This document shows, in pieces, positions 7,280 to 16,447 of a DNA stretch of 35,594 bases (its first letter is position 1; the number at the start of each line of letters is the position of its first letter). Both the position numbers and the translations under genes were made by a program. The DNA is from Vulcanimicrobiota bacterium (GTDB taxonomy: Bacteria; Vulcanimicrobiota; Vulcanimicrobiia; Vulcanimicrobiales; Vulcanimicrobiaceae). The stretch spans positions 1 to 35,594 of the forward strand of contig JAFAXS010000034.1 in NCBI GenBank assembly GCA_019240755.1, read 5' to 3'. The notes under the pieces are model-generated. The model saw only the letters and a list, made by a program, of their open reading frames with translations, had not been told where the DNA came from and did no database searches.

Positions 7280-10200
7280 TTGAAAACTTCGCCGTTGTAT
7301 CGCCTGTGCGCGCTCGTTCTCTTGGGCGTGCTTTTTACCAGTTACAAGGCGCCCGCGGGCACGACCGGATCGCTCACCGGAACGGTTCTCGACGCCGCTA
7401 AGAAGTCGCCCATTGCGGGTGCCACCGTCACCGCGGCGAGCCCGTCGCAAGTGGCGCGCGTCAGGACCGATAGCGCCGGCCGCTTCACGTTTCTTTCTCT
7501 AGCGCCCGACACGTACACGGTGTCCGCGCAGCGCGAGGGTTACGAATCCCTATCGATCGCCGGCATCTCGGTGTTGGCGGATCAGTCCCAAGTGATTCCG
7601 ATCGCCCTCCAGCCGAGCCTCAAGACGATCGCGCGGGTCGCGTCGCGATCCTCGCTCAGCCCGGTCCGTCCGGGAACGGGCACCGACGTGTACTCGGTAA
7701 ATCCAGCGCTGACGTCGGCGGCCGCGACCCTGGGCGGCGGCGGCGGTCTGAACAATGCGTACTCGGCGATCGCGGCGATGCCGGGGGCGTACGTCCCGCC
7801 GAATCAGGTCGGCGTCAACCAGACCGTCTACATCCGGGGCGGCTACTACGATCAGATCGGCTACGAGTACGACGGCGTTCCGATCAACCGCTCGTTCGAC
7901 AACTATCCGGGCAACTCGGAGACGACGCTGGGACAGCAGGAACTGCAGATCTATACGGGCGGCGGAGAGGCGGACGCCAACGCAACGGGCTTGGGCGGCT
8001 TCATCAACCAAGTGATCAAAACCGGTACGTTTCCGGGGTACGCAATCGCCGGCGGCACGGTGGGCACGCCGGTGTTCTACCACAATCTCAACATCGAGGC
8101 GGGCGGATCGACGCCCGACCGCATGTTTTCGTACTACGTCGGCATCGGCGGAACGAACCAGGATTTTCGCTACTTCGATCAGTTCAACGGCGCGAGCCTG
8201 ACCGATACGATTCCCTACGGCTATTGGCCGGCCCACGTAACGAGCGCAACCTGCTGCTTCTACCCGGCCGTCTATGCGGCGTGCTCGAATAACTTTACAT
8301 ACCATAACCCTCTCGCGCCGCCGTCCAGCACGCCGCCACCCGGCTATCTCACCAGCGATCCCGGGTGTTTCGGCTCGTACACGTCGAGCTACGGACAGCC
8401 CTCGAACATCACGCAGCGCGACGTTGTCGCGAACTTTCACATTGGGCTTCCGCATCGTCAGGACGTCGGCCGCGACGACGTTCAGCTCCTCTATATGTCG
8501 TCGGCCAACTTTCAACAGGACTACTCGAGCGTCAACGACGCGGGACCGCTCGCGCTCGGCATCATCAACGCGGGATTTCAGAACAACTGGCCCGACGCCT
8601 ACACTTTCCCGGGCAACACCAAATGGCTGGCGCCGGCCTCCACGCGGCCGGTCGCGTACTACTATCCCGGCTCGCCGACTGACCGCTGCGCAAACCTCAA
8701 TGCGACGACGTTCGGCTCCGACGATCCAGTGCTGCCGAACTCGTGCCCAAACAACGCGCTCGCGCTGATCCCCAACGACTATCGCGATGGGCGCTGGGAC
8801 ACGGCCAGCATCGGCAAGGTCCAATACCAAAAGAACCTGGGATCCACGGCTTACGTGCGCCTCTTCGGCTACATTTTCTACTCGAATACCAACCGCGCGA
8901 CGGGGAACGGCTACGGCAACAACGTCACGTTGGGGATCACCAACTACCAGTACTCGATCGACTCGCACACGAGCGGGCTCGAGATGCAGTTCGCCGACCA
9001 ACTCTCGAACGCGCATCTCCTTTCGGGAATGGTCTCGTACATCGGCGCCAACACGTTACGATACTTCAACCACAACTACAACAACACGGGAAACCAGCAG
9101 GTCAGCAACTTCACCAACGGCAAGGAGTGCTTTTCGACCAGCACCGGATCGGGCTCCGGGTCGGGATCGTTCGTTCTAGGGAATCCCGCGCCGTGCAACG
9201 CGGTGGTGGCGCAAGGCACCTTTGAATCGCCGTACGGTTCGTTTACGAGCCAGGATCCATGCCACGCCGGTCAGCTGCCGGCGAACACGCCCGCCTGTCG
9301 CGCGGGTGCATCCATGGTCTTGACGTACCTGGGCAATAGCGCCGACGTCAACACGGTGGCCCCGCGAATCACGAGCGGCTCGCTGAGCGACCAATGGCGC
9401 CCGAGCGACCGCTGGAACGTCAACGGCAGCGTGCGCTTCGAGAACGACACGTACGACCTGGCGAACACGAACGATCCCGCGAAGAATTTCTGGTTTGCCG
9501 CCGCGCAGCGAGAGTTTTGCGTCAATCCCGTGACGCGACAGCCCATCTTCATCCCGCAGCCTCCCCAGAGCATTTATGTCTTCACACCGCTCGTCGCGTT
9601 CAACTGCCCGATCGATCGCTCCACGGGGAAGCCGATACAGACCGTTCATCCCAACGGAACCGCCGGAATTCTCTTGACCAACGTCTATCCGTCGTCATAC
9701 ACCGTCGCCTATGGCGAGCCGCGTCTTTCCGCGACGTACACCGTCAATCCCGATACGGTCCTGCGCTTTTCGGCGGGCCGCTACGCGCAGCAGCCGCAAA
9801 ATTACGAGATTCAGTACAATACGGCGGAGCCCAACCTCGCGTCCAGCCTGCTCGGATTCATTCCCTTCGGGTACGATTCGCCGCTCCATCAAGCGCTGCC
9901 GCAGTTTTCCGACAACTATGATTTCTCGGTCGAGCACCGCTTCAGCGGAACCGACGTGGCGATCAAGGTGACCCCCTATTACCGATGGGGCACGAATCAG
10001 CTCTACGAGACGGTGAACCTGCCGAGCCTCAACGTCTCGCCGTCGTTTAACGCGGGAACGCTGCGCGTGGACGGCGTCGAGCTCGAGCTGACCAAGGGCG
10101 ATTTCACGAAGAACGGCTTCTCCGGAATTCTGTCCTACACGTATACGAATGCGGCGGAGAAGTGGGGCAACTATCCCAACAGCACCGTCGGGCCGCTCGA

Positions 10201-11035
10201 CCAGTACATCCAAGACATTCAAGAGTTCAACGCGCTGACGAGGGCGGGCGGCGGAGCGCGCTGCTACACGAATCAGGCGAACGGCACGCCCGATCCGAAG
10301 TGCGGGCCGACGTCGATCCTCAACCCGTACTACACATTGTCTTCGCAGCCGCTGCTGGGACGCGATGGCTGGTACGCGCCGGGCCTCGAAGTGCCGTACA
10401 TATCGCCGAACACGCTCGCGCTTGTCCTGAACTACCGCTACCGGAAGTTCGCCGTTACGCCGGCGATCTCGCTGTTCGAAGGAACGACGTATGGCGCGCC
10501 GTCCGACGTCCTAGGGCTCGACCCGCGCGCGTGCTCGAACAACCTGCGAAGCCGGCGGCTTCCCGGCAATCCGCTCGGCGCCGATTACACGTCGTGCAGC
10601 TTCGCGCTCACCGCCGACGGCACGACGCCCGGTAACCTCTACATTCCGAATCCTCAGACGGGAACTTTCGACACCTTCGGTCAGTTTCGCCAGCCGTGGC
10701 AGTTGAACGTCGGCGCGCAGCTCTCGTACGACTTCACGCCGCGCATCGCGGGCCGGCTGATGGTGACGAACCTCTTGAACCGCTGTTTCGGCGGATCGAA
10801 CGAGCCGTGGTCCCAAGCCTATCCGCCGAACGACGTGATCTGCGGCTACGTCTCGAACACGTTTTACAATGGGGGCCATTTCTACAACGGCACCAGCCCC
10901 AACGATAAGCGCGCCAACGGCGTGCCGGAGATTCCATACTTCGCGCAATCCTTTGCGCCCGCGTACGGCGATGCGTTCTCGGCCAACTATCCGCTGGCGT
11001 TGAACTTCTACTTCTCGCTGCAGGTAAAGATGTAG
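7280..11035 (+). CDS. TonB-dependent-receptor-like outer membrane protein with N-terminal carboxypeptidase regulatory-like domain
   Basis: A 1251-residue protein. It starts with a signal peptide (about residues 1-26), then a carboxypeptidase-regulatory-like (CarboxypepD_reg) beta-sandwich at about 28-115 (TGSLTGTVLDAAKKSPIAGA), then a plug-like region including VYIRGGYYDQIGYEYDGVPI, then a long Tyr/Asn/Gly-rich beta-barrel to the C-terminus. This is the layout of Oar-like receptors of Acidobacteria and related phyla. These import or bind large substrates at the outer membrane, powered by TonB. No TonB box is obvious and no SusD partner is adjacent. The start is TTG 7280, supported by AAGGAAG seven bases upstream. 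It is the first gene of a same-strand run with a secreted protein, glycosylasparaginase and GH125 mannosidase, so glycopeptide uptake is a reasonable hypothesis. Confidence 0.88.
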   Translation: MKTSPLYRLCALVLLGVLFTSYKAPAGTTGSLTGTVLDAAKKSPIAGATVTAASPSQVARVRTDSAGRFTFLSLAPDTYTVSAQREGYESLSIAGISVLADQSQVIPIALQPSLKTIARVASRSSLSPVRPGTGTDVYSVNPALTSAAATLGGGGGLNNAYSAIAAMPGAYVPPNQVGVNQTVYIRGGYYDQIGYEYDGVPINRSFDNYPGNSETTLGQQELQIYTGGGEADANATGLGGFINQVIKTGTFPGYAIAGGTVGTPVFYHNLNIEAGGSTPDRMFSYYVGIGGTNQDFRYFDQFNGASLTDTIPYGYWPAHVTSATCCFYPAVYAACSNNFTYHNPLAPPSSTPPPGYLTSDPGCFGSYTSSYGQPSNITQRDVVANFHIGLPHRQDVGRDDVQLLYMSSANFQQDYSSVNDAGPLALGIINAGFQNNWPDAYTFPGNTKWLAPASTRPVAYYYPGSPTDRCANLNATTFGSDDPVLPNSCPNNALALIPNDYRDGRWDTASIGKVQYQKNLGSTAYVRLFGYIFYSNTNRATGNGYGNNVTLGITNYQYSIDSHTSGLEMQFADQLSNAHLLSGMVSYIGANTLRYFNHNYNNTGNQQVSNFTNGKECFSTSTGSGSGSGSFVLGNPAPCNAVVAQGTFESPYGSFTSQDPCHAGQLPANTPACRAGASMVLTYLGNSADVNTVAPRITSGSLSDQWRPSDRWNVNGSVRFENDTYDLANTNDPAKNFWFAAAQREFCVNPVTRQPIFIPQPPQSIYVFTPLVAFNCPIDRSTGKPIQTVHPNGTAGILLTNVYPSSYTVAYGEPRLSATYTVNPDTVLRFSAGRYAQQPQNYEIQYNTAEPNLASSLLGFIPFGYDSPLHQALPQFSDNYDFSVEHRFSGTDVAIKVTPYYRWGTNQLYETVNLPSLNVSPSFNAGTLRVDGVELELTKGDFTKNGFSGILSYTYTNAAEKWGNYPNSTVGPLDQYIQDIQEFNALTRAGGGARCYTNQANGTPDPKCGPTSILNPYYTLSSQPLLGRDGWYAPGLEVPYISPNTLALVLNYRYRKFAVTPAISLFEGTTYGAPSDVLGLDPRACSNNLRSRRLPGNPLGADYTSCSFALTADGTTPGNLYIPNPQTGTFDTFGQFRQPWQLNVGAQLSYDFTPRIAGRLMVTNLLNRCFGGSNEPWSQAYPPNDVICGYVSNTFYNGGHFYNGTSPNDKRANGVPEIPYFAQSFAPAYGDAFSANYPLALNFYFSLQVKM

Positions 11036-11082
11036 CCTCGGCGCAAACCTTCGCAATCGTTGCTTTTTAGCGGAGGTAGAAG

Positions 11083-11589
11083 ATGCGAGCTCTCATCGCC
11101 GGTTTGGCGGTTCTCTTTGTAGCGGCCCCGATGGCCGTCGCGCGCGCACAAGAAACGACGCCGGCCGCGTTGACCGGCAAGATGCAGCCGTTTAGCTATC
11201 TGCTCGGCAATCCGTGGAACTGTACGACGAACGTTCCGGCGATGGGCAACATGCCGGCGCACACGGATCAAGGTTCCGGAACGTTTCAGGTGGCTCCGGG
11301 CAACGTCGTCCACGGTCACGTCGCCACGCCGATGTTTATGGGCGACTTCTATTACGGCTACGACGCCCGGTCGAACATGTACTGGCAAACCAGCGCGGAC
11401 AACCTGGCCGGCCACGCTTTCATGACGTCGAGCGACGGACGGACGTATACCGGAACGACCGCCATGGGACCGATGAGCGCGCAAGACACCGTGACGTACG
11501 CCAGAACGGGCGATAATAAAATCACGGTTCACGACGTGATGTCGGCCGCGGGTCAGCAATCGGTCACCGATTCGGTCTGCACGAGGTAG
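11083..11589 (+). CDS. Small secreted protein of unknown function
   Basis: A 168-residue product with a clear Sec signal peptide (MRALIAGLAVLFVAAPMAVARAQ). The mature part has LLGNPWNC near its start and many Thr/Gly/Tyr-rich strands. This is reminiscent of small lipocalin-like DUF1579-type proteins, whose first strand also reads L-G-x-W-x-C, but I cannot assign a family. Two mature cysteines, in WNC and in the C-terminal VCTR, could form a disulfide. ATG 11083 follows a strong GGAGG (11072-11076). Its stop codon TAG shares a base with the GTG start of the next gene (TAGTG), which implies translational coupling to the glycosylasparaginase. Confidence 0.75.
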   Translation: MRALIAGLAVLFVAAPMAVARAQETTPAALTGKMQPFSYLLGNPWNCTTNVPAMGNMPAHTDQGSGTFQVAPGNVVHGHVATPMFMGDFYYGYDARSNMYWQTSADNLAGHAFMTSSDGRTYTGTTAMGPMSAQDTVTYARTGDNKITVHDVMSAAGQQSVTDSVCTR

Positions 11590-12563
11590 TGGAAGCCCTC
11601 GACCGCAGAAGCTTCTTGATTACGACGGGCGCGGTCGCCGCGGCGGCGGCATCGGCGCCCTCGTCCGTTGCGGCGCAGGCGCCCGCCGCCGTCTTTCTCT
11701 CGACGTGGGAATGGGGCGTAGCGGCGAACCGCCGCGCCGCCGAAGTGGTCGCCGGCGGCGGTTCGCTGCTCGACGCGATCGAGAAGGGTATCAACGTCGT
11801 CGAGGACGACCCGAACGTGACGAGTGTCGGATACGGCGGGCTCCCCAACGCGCAGGGAGAGGTCGAACTGGACGCGGGAATCATGGACGGAGCGACGCAC
11901 CGCGCCGGCTCCGTCTGTAATCTGCACAAGATCAAGAATCCGATCTCGGTGGCACGTCTCGTGATGGAGAAGACGCGCCACACGACGTTGGCCGGCGACG
12001 GCGCGCTGCAGTTCGCGATCGCAATGGGTTTCACCCCGATGCAGCTGTTGACGCCGAAGAGCCTCGAGGCGTGGTTGAAGTGGAGGAGCTCGCCGAACCG
12101 CGAGAGTTTCTGGATCGATCGCGAGCATCACGATACGATCGGAATGGTGGGCGTTGACGGGCGCGGTCAGGTAGTTGCGGGTTGTTCCACGAGCGGACTG
12201 GCGTGGAAGATTCCCGGGCGCGTCGCCGATTCGCCGTTGGTCGGTTGCGGGTACTACGCCGACGCAGCGGCCGGCGCCGCGTCTGCCACCGGTAACGGCG
12301 ACGTGATGAGCAACTACTGCACCTCGATGCGTATCGTGACGCGGATGGGTCAGGGGCTACATCCGCAGGAAGCGTGCGACGAGGTGATGGGCGTGATGGC
12401 CAAGACGGCGCCGAACGTCCGCAGCGACATGTACTGCGTGATCGCGATCGACCCGCGCGGTGAGATCGGTGCCGCCTCGATGAACGTCGCGCAGCCGCTG
12501 CAGTACGCCCTCTGGAAGAACGGCCAGGGCGCGCTGCACACGGCCGCGCCATTCTTGCACTGA
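11589..12563 (+). CDS. Glycosylasparaginase (N4-(beta-N-acetylglucosaminyl)-L-asparaginase), Ntn hydrolase
   Basis: A 324-residue exported member of the glycosylasparaginase/isoaspartyl peptidase family. It hydrolyses the bond between N-acetylglucosamine and asparagine in fully deproteinised glycoasparagine. The autocleavage site is clear: HHDTIGMV, with Thr183 becoming the N-terminal nucleophile of the beta subunit. Substrate-binding segments GRVADSPLVGCG (about 210-221) and TGNGD (about 234-238) follow in the right order. The N-terminus LDRRSFLITTGAVAAAAA resembles a Tat signal although it has RRSF with Asp before the arginines, so export via Tat is likely. The GTG start at 11589 overlaps the preceding stop. 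The GH125 mannosidase starts 24 bases downstream, which fits N-glycan degradation. An isoaspartyl peptidase activity is the main alternative. Confidence 0.9.
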   Translation: MEALDRRSFLITTGAVAAAAASAPSSVAAQAPAAVFLSTWEWGVAANRRAAEVVAGGGSLLDAIEKGINVVEDDPNVTSVGYGGLPNAQGEVELDAGIMDGATHRAGSVCNLHKIKNPISVARLVMEKTRHTTLAGDGALQFAIAMGFTPMQLLTPKSLEAWLKWRSSPNRESFWIDREHHDTIGMVGVDGRGQVVAGCSTSGLAWKIPGRVADSPLVGCGYYADAAAGAASATGNGDVMSNYCTSMRIVTRMGQGLHPQEACDEVMGVMAKTAPNVRSDMYCVIAIDPRGEIGAASMNVAQPLQYALWKNGQGALHTAAPFLH

Positions 12564-12586
12564 TTGTCGTACCTCCGCGCCTGACG

Positions 12587-13978
12587 GTGCGTTGGCGGCG
12601 CACGGCGACTGCGCTCGTCGCTATCGCCGCGATCGCCGTGCTGCCGCGCTATGCCGGCGCGCAGACCCTGAGCATCCCGATGAAAGGCCATTCACGGCCG
12701 ATTCACGCGGAGACGCTCTTTCATTCGCTGGTTTCGAACTTCTTTTCGGAGCGCGACGGCACGACGTACGTGCAAACCGGCGACATTCCGGCGATGTGGC
12801 TGCGCGACTCCGCCGCGCAGACCATCCCATACATCCGCTTCGTCACGACGTATCCCAAGCTGCACAATATCTTTTTCGGCGTCATCCAGCGCGACGCGAA
12901 GAACATCTTGGTGGATCCGTATGCCGAGGCGTTCAGCGCCAACTATCACGTTTGGGAGCGCAAGTGGGAGATCGATTCGCTTGCCTGGCCCGTGCTGCTG
13001 GTCTTCGCCTACTATGCGAATACGAGGGATCGCAGCATCTTTACGCCACAGCTGCATTCGGCGCTGCGGAAGATCGTGGACACGCTGCAGTGCGAGCAGC
13101 ACCACGCGACGTGCAGCAAATACCGCTGGCCGCACGCCGTAGCGACGCACGACGAGTACAACCGCACGACGGGCCTGATTTGGGGCGCGTTCCGTCCGTC
13201 GGACGAGCCGGTGGCGTACCGTTACAACATCCCGCAGAACGCGATGGCCGCCGTCGCCTTGCGCTTGGTCACGACCTTCGCGCGCGATGCCTTCAAGGAC
13301 GACCGTCTCGCCGACCGCGCCACGGCGCTGGGCGATCAGGTCGAACAGGGCATCGACGCGTACGGCCGCATCTTCAGCCCGCGGCGCGGCGGGTGGATGT
13401 ATGCGTACGAGACCGACGGATACGGCAACTCGGCGATCATGGACGACGCGAACATCCCAAACCTAACGGCGTTGCCGTATCTGGGTTGGTGCTCGAGCGA
13501 CGATCCGGTCTATCTCAACACCCGCCGGTTCACGTTGAGTTCGAGCAATCCGTACTACTACCGCGGCACGTATGCCCAGGGCTTGGGGAGCTCGCACACG
13601 GCTCGCGGGTGGGTCTGGCCCTTGGGGATTATCGCCGAGGCCCTCACGGCGCGAACGCCGCAGAGCGTTTCGAATTTGATCGCGATGCTAAACCGCAGCG
13701 GCACGCTGGATGGACTCATGCATGAATCGTTCAATCCGAACAATCCGCGGCAGTTCACGCGCCCGGAGTTCGGCTGGGCCAACGCGTTTTGGGCCGATCT
13801 GATCTTTCGAACCGTCGCGGGCTATCCCGCGACGCCCTTAGGGCTGTTGGAGAGCGCGACGCCCGGCGAGCGCCAGAGCGAGATTCCCACGATCACTCCC
13901 GTGTGGGCTCAAGTGATCAACCGCACGAAGCTCGTCGCGGTGCTGGGGCGTCTGCTGGCGAAGGATAAGAATCTCTAA
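12587..13978 (+). CDS. Glycoside hydrolase family 125, exo-alpha-1,6-mannosidase (metal-independent)
   Basis: A 463-residue protein with a signal peptide (MRWRRTATALVAIAAIAVLPRYAGAQ). GH125 enzymes remove non-reducing alpha-1,6-linked mannose by inversion, typically from N-glycan cores. Family motifs present are QTGDIPAMWLRDSAAQTIPY (about 63-82), DEYNRTTGLIWGAFRPSD (about 189-206), NIPQNAMAAVAL, HTARGWVWPLGI and HESFNP followed by RPEFGWANAFWADLI, covering the (alpha/alpha)6 barrel end to end. The length matches the family. The start is GTG 12587, which gives the complete signal peptide; no ATG is available. It directly follows the glycosylasparaginase gene, so both probably act in the periplasm on the same glycopeptide substrates. 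The gene ends seven bases before the convergent phosphoesterase. Confidence 0.92.
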   Translation: MRWRRTATALVAIAAIAVLPRYAGAQTLSIPMKGHSRPIHAETLFHSLVSNFFSERDGTTYVQTGDIPAMWLRDSAAQTIPYIRFVTTYPKLHNIFFGVIQRDAKNILVDPYAEAFSANYHVWERKWEIDSLAWPVLLVFAYYANTRDRSIFTPQLHSALRKIVDTLQCEQHHATCSKYRWPHAVATHDEYNRTTGLIWGAFRPSDEPVAYRYNIPQNAMAAVALRLVTTFARDAFKDDRLADRATALGDQVEQGIDAYGRIFSPRRGGWMYAYETDGYGNSAIMDDANIPNLTALPYLGWCSSDDPVYLNTRRFTLSSSNPYYYRGTYAQGLGSSHTARGWVWPLGIIAEALTARTPQSVSNLIAMLNRSGTLDGLMHESFNPNNPRQFTRPEFGWANAFWADLIFRTVAGYPATPLGLLESATPGERQSEIPTITPVWAQVINRTKLVAVLGRLLAKDKNL

Positions 13979-13984
13979 GGGAAC

Positions 13985-15391
13985 CTAAAGATCGTCGTCC
14001 GGGACTTCTCGCGAATCACGTTGGCTCGAGAAGTAACTCGGGCCGAGCGTCGTCGGAATCGCCGCGAAATGCCGCGGTGCTTGACCGAAGTTGAAGCAAT
14101 CGGCGAGGTCGTCGGCGCGCACGTCCGTCGTTCCGAGGCTGCCGAGGTTGAACATCTCCTCGGTGAACTTCAAGATGCTGCCGAACTCGTGCTGCTTGTG
14201 CGACACGTACCTCGTGTTCGCATACGGGGAGATGACGATCAGCGGCACCCGCATGCCGAGCTCGTAGGAGTTGTACTGCGGCGGCTTGACGTGGTCGTAC
14301 CAGCCGCCCCAGTCATCCCAGGTCACGAAGATCGCCGTCGTGTTCCAGTACGGGCTCTTGCCGATCGCGTTGACGAGCGACGCGACCCAGGCCGGCCCCG
14401 TGCCGTTGTTTTTCATGGCGTGGTCGGATGCGGCGGCAGTCGGCGTGATGAAGGTAAGGTTCGCGAAGTCTCCTTTGGCCAAATCCTTGAAGAACTGCTT
14501 CGACGGCGAGATGACGTTCGTGCGGAACTCGGGCTTCTGCCAAATCTGCTTGATCGCGTCTACGGCGTTCCAGAGTCCGGCGCCGTTATACGCTTCGTAG
14601 TACTTCCAGCTCGCGCCCGCGGCGTCCATGAGGTCCATGATGGACGCGCGATCGTAGCACGGAAATGGACCCCTCCGCTCGTGTCCGGCGGCATCAATGA
14701 TGTCGGCCCTGGCCGTCGTGGCGGAGTCGCAGCCGCCCTCGTCGGGCTGGTGCTGCTTGTTGGTCGGATTCTCGGACGCGCGGTATTGGGAGTTGCCTGC
14801 GATGGTGGACGTTCCGCTGATGAGGTACTGATGCGCGGGGAAGCTCGGGCCCTCGTTGGTCTGAAACGTGTTGTCGGCCAGAACGTACTGCTGGGCCATC
14901 TGCCAATACGGCGCGACCTCCTTGTGATTGATGAACGCGTATGCCGCCGTGCTCTTGTCGGGACAATGGCGCCGGCAGATCACGCCTTCCAAGTTGAAGC
15001 CGTCCATCTTTCCGAAGGCGTACTCGACTAAGAAAGCGCCGTGCTTGTGTGACAGGTCGAAGCGCGTTTGCAAACGTTCCTGACGGAGAAGAATCGTCTG
15101 ACCGAAGGAGTTTTTCCCGTACGGCACGGTATTGGCGCCGGGAAAGCCGTTGAAAAGGTTGTCGACCGATCGGTTCTCCTGAACGATCACGACGACGTGC
15201 TGAATTTTCTTCTTGCGCGCGAAAGCCAGGGCCCGGTCGATTGTTTCGCCGGTGCCGGGCAAAGTTTGCGACGGAGATGCGAGCAGTGGCGATACCGAAG
15301 CGCCGGACGGCCCTCGTGCGCAGCCTCCCAGCGCGATGCCCACGCACAGCGATAGTACGATCGGTCTCTGAATCAACGAGCAGACTCCCAT
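13985..15391 (-). CDS. Phosphoesterase family lipoprotein, copy 4 (subfamily B)
   Basis: A PF04185 phosphoesterase of about 468 residues. ATG 15391 gives a compact lipoprotein signal ([20 protein letters not shown], lipobox LGGC, Cys24). A GTG at 15448 would add 19 residues before the signal and is less likely. Catalytic motifs are [23 protein letters not shown] and [10 protein letters not shown]. The GPSFPAHQ form and the Trp in WDDWGG, together with [12 protein letters not shown] near the end, set this copy and the one at 17087 apart from the tandem copies 1-3. It is divergent from the operon starting at 15486 and convergent with the GH125 gene. Expected role is extracytoplasmic phosphomonoester or phosphodiester hydrolysis. 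Confidence 0.92.
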   Translation of the reverse strand: MGVCSLIQRPIVLSLCVGIALGGCARGPSGASVSPLLASPSQTLPGTGETIDRALAFARKKKIQHVVVIVQENRSVDNLFNGFPGANTVPYGKNSFGQTILLRQERLQTRFDLSHKHGAFLVEYAFGKMDGFNLEGVICRRHCPDKSTAAYAFINHKEVAPYWQMAQQYVLADNTFQTNEGPSFPAHQYLISGTSTIAGNSQYRASENPTNKQHQPDEGGCDSATTARADIIDAAGHERRGPFPCYDRASIMDLMDAAGASWKYYEAYNGAGLWNAVDAIKQIWQKPEFRTNVISPSKQFFKDLAKGDFANLTFITPTAAASDHAMKNNGTGPAWVASLVNAIGKSPYWNTTAIFVTWDDWGGWYDHVKPPQYNSYELGMRVPLIVISPYANTRYVSHKQHEFGSILKFTEEMFNLGSLGTTDVRADDLADCFNFGQAPRHFAAIPTTLGPSYFSSQRDSREVPDDDL

Positions 15392-15448
15392 GGGTGAGGT
15401 GAGTCGGCACTTTACGGCCGGACCCGCGCCCTCCTGTGGCAAGCGCAC

Positions 15449-15485
15449 TTGCGCCCAGCCATCACTTTGTGCTACAAAGTTAAGG
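15449..15485 (+). promoter_or_regulatory. Probable promoter with 17-bp operator palindrome
   Basis: ACTTTGT (15464-15470), GCT, ACAAAGT (15474-15480) is a perfect 7-bp inverted repeat with a three-base spacer. It overlaps an extended -10-like element TGCTACAAA (TACAAA at 15473-15478). A possible -35 TTGCGC lies at 15449-15454, giving an 18-base spacer. The start codon at 15486 is eight bases after the -10, so transcription would begin at or next to the ATG and the mRNA would be leaderless, in line with the lack of a normally spaced Shine-Dalgarno. The second gene of the operon encodes a winged-helix DNA-binding protein, the obvious candidate to bind here. Binding is inference. Confidence 0.6.
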
Positions 15486-16085
15486 ATGGAGCTGCATCAG
15501 GCACTCTCGGATCTCGCGGAAGTACGCGAACGTCTGGCGCACCTGCAACGATTCGAGGGTTATTCGGCTCCTGCGGCCGCCGCGTCAGGCTTCGCGGCGA
15601 TCATCGCGGCCCTCGCTCAACTGCGTGCGGCGCCGCTGCCGCGGACGCCGCCGGAGTTGCACGCGTACCTCGCAATCTGGCTCAGCTGCTTGGCCGCAGG
15701 GCTGCTGCTGAACTACGGTGCCGCGGCCCTGTGGCTGCTGAACCATCGCGCGCCCGGCGATCGAAGCCGCTTTCGCACGGCGGCCGTTTCAATTCTGCCG
15801 AGCGTCGTTCTGGGCGGCGCGCTCAGCGTGGCACTGATCGACCGCGGCGTCTTCGGCGCGTTACCGGGTGCATGGTTTGCGTTTTACGCGATGGGACTCT
15901 TTGCATCGCGCGGCGCGCTTCCCAGCTCCACGACGCCGGTGACCGTCGGCTTCGCGGGGCTGGCGTTGCTCTTCTTGATCACCCCGCTCAGCACGCTATC
16001 GCTCGCGTGGTGGGTGATGCCCGTGGGCTTCGGGTTGGGGCAGTTGCTGATCGGCTACTTTATTTGGCGCGATCGGTCGGCATGA
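15486..16085 (+). CDS. Multi-spanning membrane protein, first gene of regulator operon
   Basis: A 199-residue protein with a short amphipathic cytoplasmic start ([20 protein letters not shown]) followed by about six hydrophobic segments, among them [79 protein letters not shown] and [19 protein letters not shown]. No enzymatic or transporter signature is recognised. ATG 15486 is chosen because the helix begins there and the promoter element lies directly upstream; the frame is open further back but crosses the operator. Its stop overlaps the next start as ATGA (16082-16085), so it is translationally coupled to the winged-helix regulator. Such membrane protein plus winged-helix pairs are common in Acidobacteria-like genomes, which suggests a sensing or regulated partner role. 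Confidence 0.8.
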   Translation: MELHQALSDLAEVRERLAHLQRFEGYSAPAAAASGFAAIIAALAQLRAAPLPRTPPELHAYLAIWLSCLAAGLLLNYGAAALWLLNHRAPGDRSRFRTAAVSILPSVVLGGALSVALIDRGVFGALPGAWFAFYAMGLFASRGALPSSTTPVTVGFAGLALLFLITPLSTLSLAWWVMPVGFGLGQLLIGYFIWRDRSA

Positions 16086-16447
16086 CGAACGCGAACTCGG
16101 CGCCGTTCGCATACCCGGGCCTCGAGCGTATCTTCCACGAGCGCGGTCGCCTCGCGATTTGCACGTGCTTGATCGCGCACCCCGACGGTCTGAGCTTCAC
16201 GGAACTGCAAGGCGCCTGCGATTTGACGGACGGCAACCTCAATCGCCATCTGCACGCGCTCGCCGAGGTCGGCGTGGTGCGAATCGAAAAACAGCGCGGC
16301 ACCGGCCGTCCGTCGACCGTCTATCAGATTACCAAACGCGGCCGGCAGCGCTTCTTGGCCTACGTGGACGAGCTGGAATCGGTCATCCGCGACGTGCACG
16401 AAGGCGTTCCGCGCGATGCCCGTCGCCCGAAGCTTGCAACGACGTGA
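16082..16447 (+). CDS. Winged-helix transcriptional regulator (MarR/ArsR-like, HTH_34 type)
   Basis: A 121-residue DNA-binding protein. The winged helix spans about residues 10-90: ERIFHERGRLAICTCLIAHP, then LSFTELQGACDLTDGNLNRH as the helix-turn-helix with recognition helix DGNLNRHLHALAEVGVV, then the wing IEKQRGTGRPSTVYQITKRG, and a C-terminal dimerisation helix YVDELESVIRDVHEG. This matches the small one-domain regulators that sit next to a membrane protein gene. It overlaps the upstream gene by four bases (ATGA) and the downstream cis-prenyltransferase by four bases (GTGA). The 17-bp palindrome at 15464-15480 is its likely operator, implying autoregulation of the whole operon. The ligand or signal is unknown; there is no metal-binding Cys cluster. 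Confidence 0.87.
   Translation: MTNANSAPFAYPGLERIFHERGRLAICTCLIAHPDGLSFTELQGACDLTDGNLNRHLHALAEVGVVRIEKQRGTGRPSTVYQITKRGRQRFLAYVDELESVIRDVHEGVPRDARRPKLATT

Noticed and set aside
7280-13978. A Bacteroidetes-style SusC/SusD polysaccharide utilisation locus
   Set aside because: There is no SusD-like lipoprotein next to the receptor and no sensor or anti-sigma pair.
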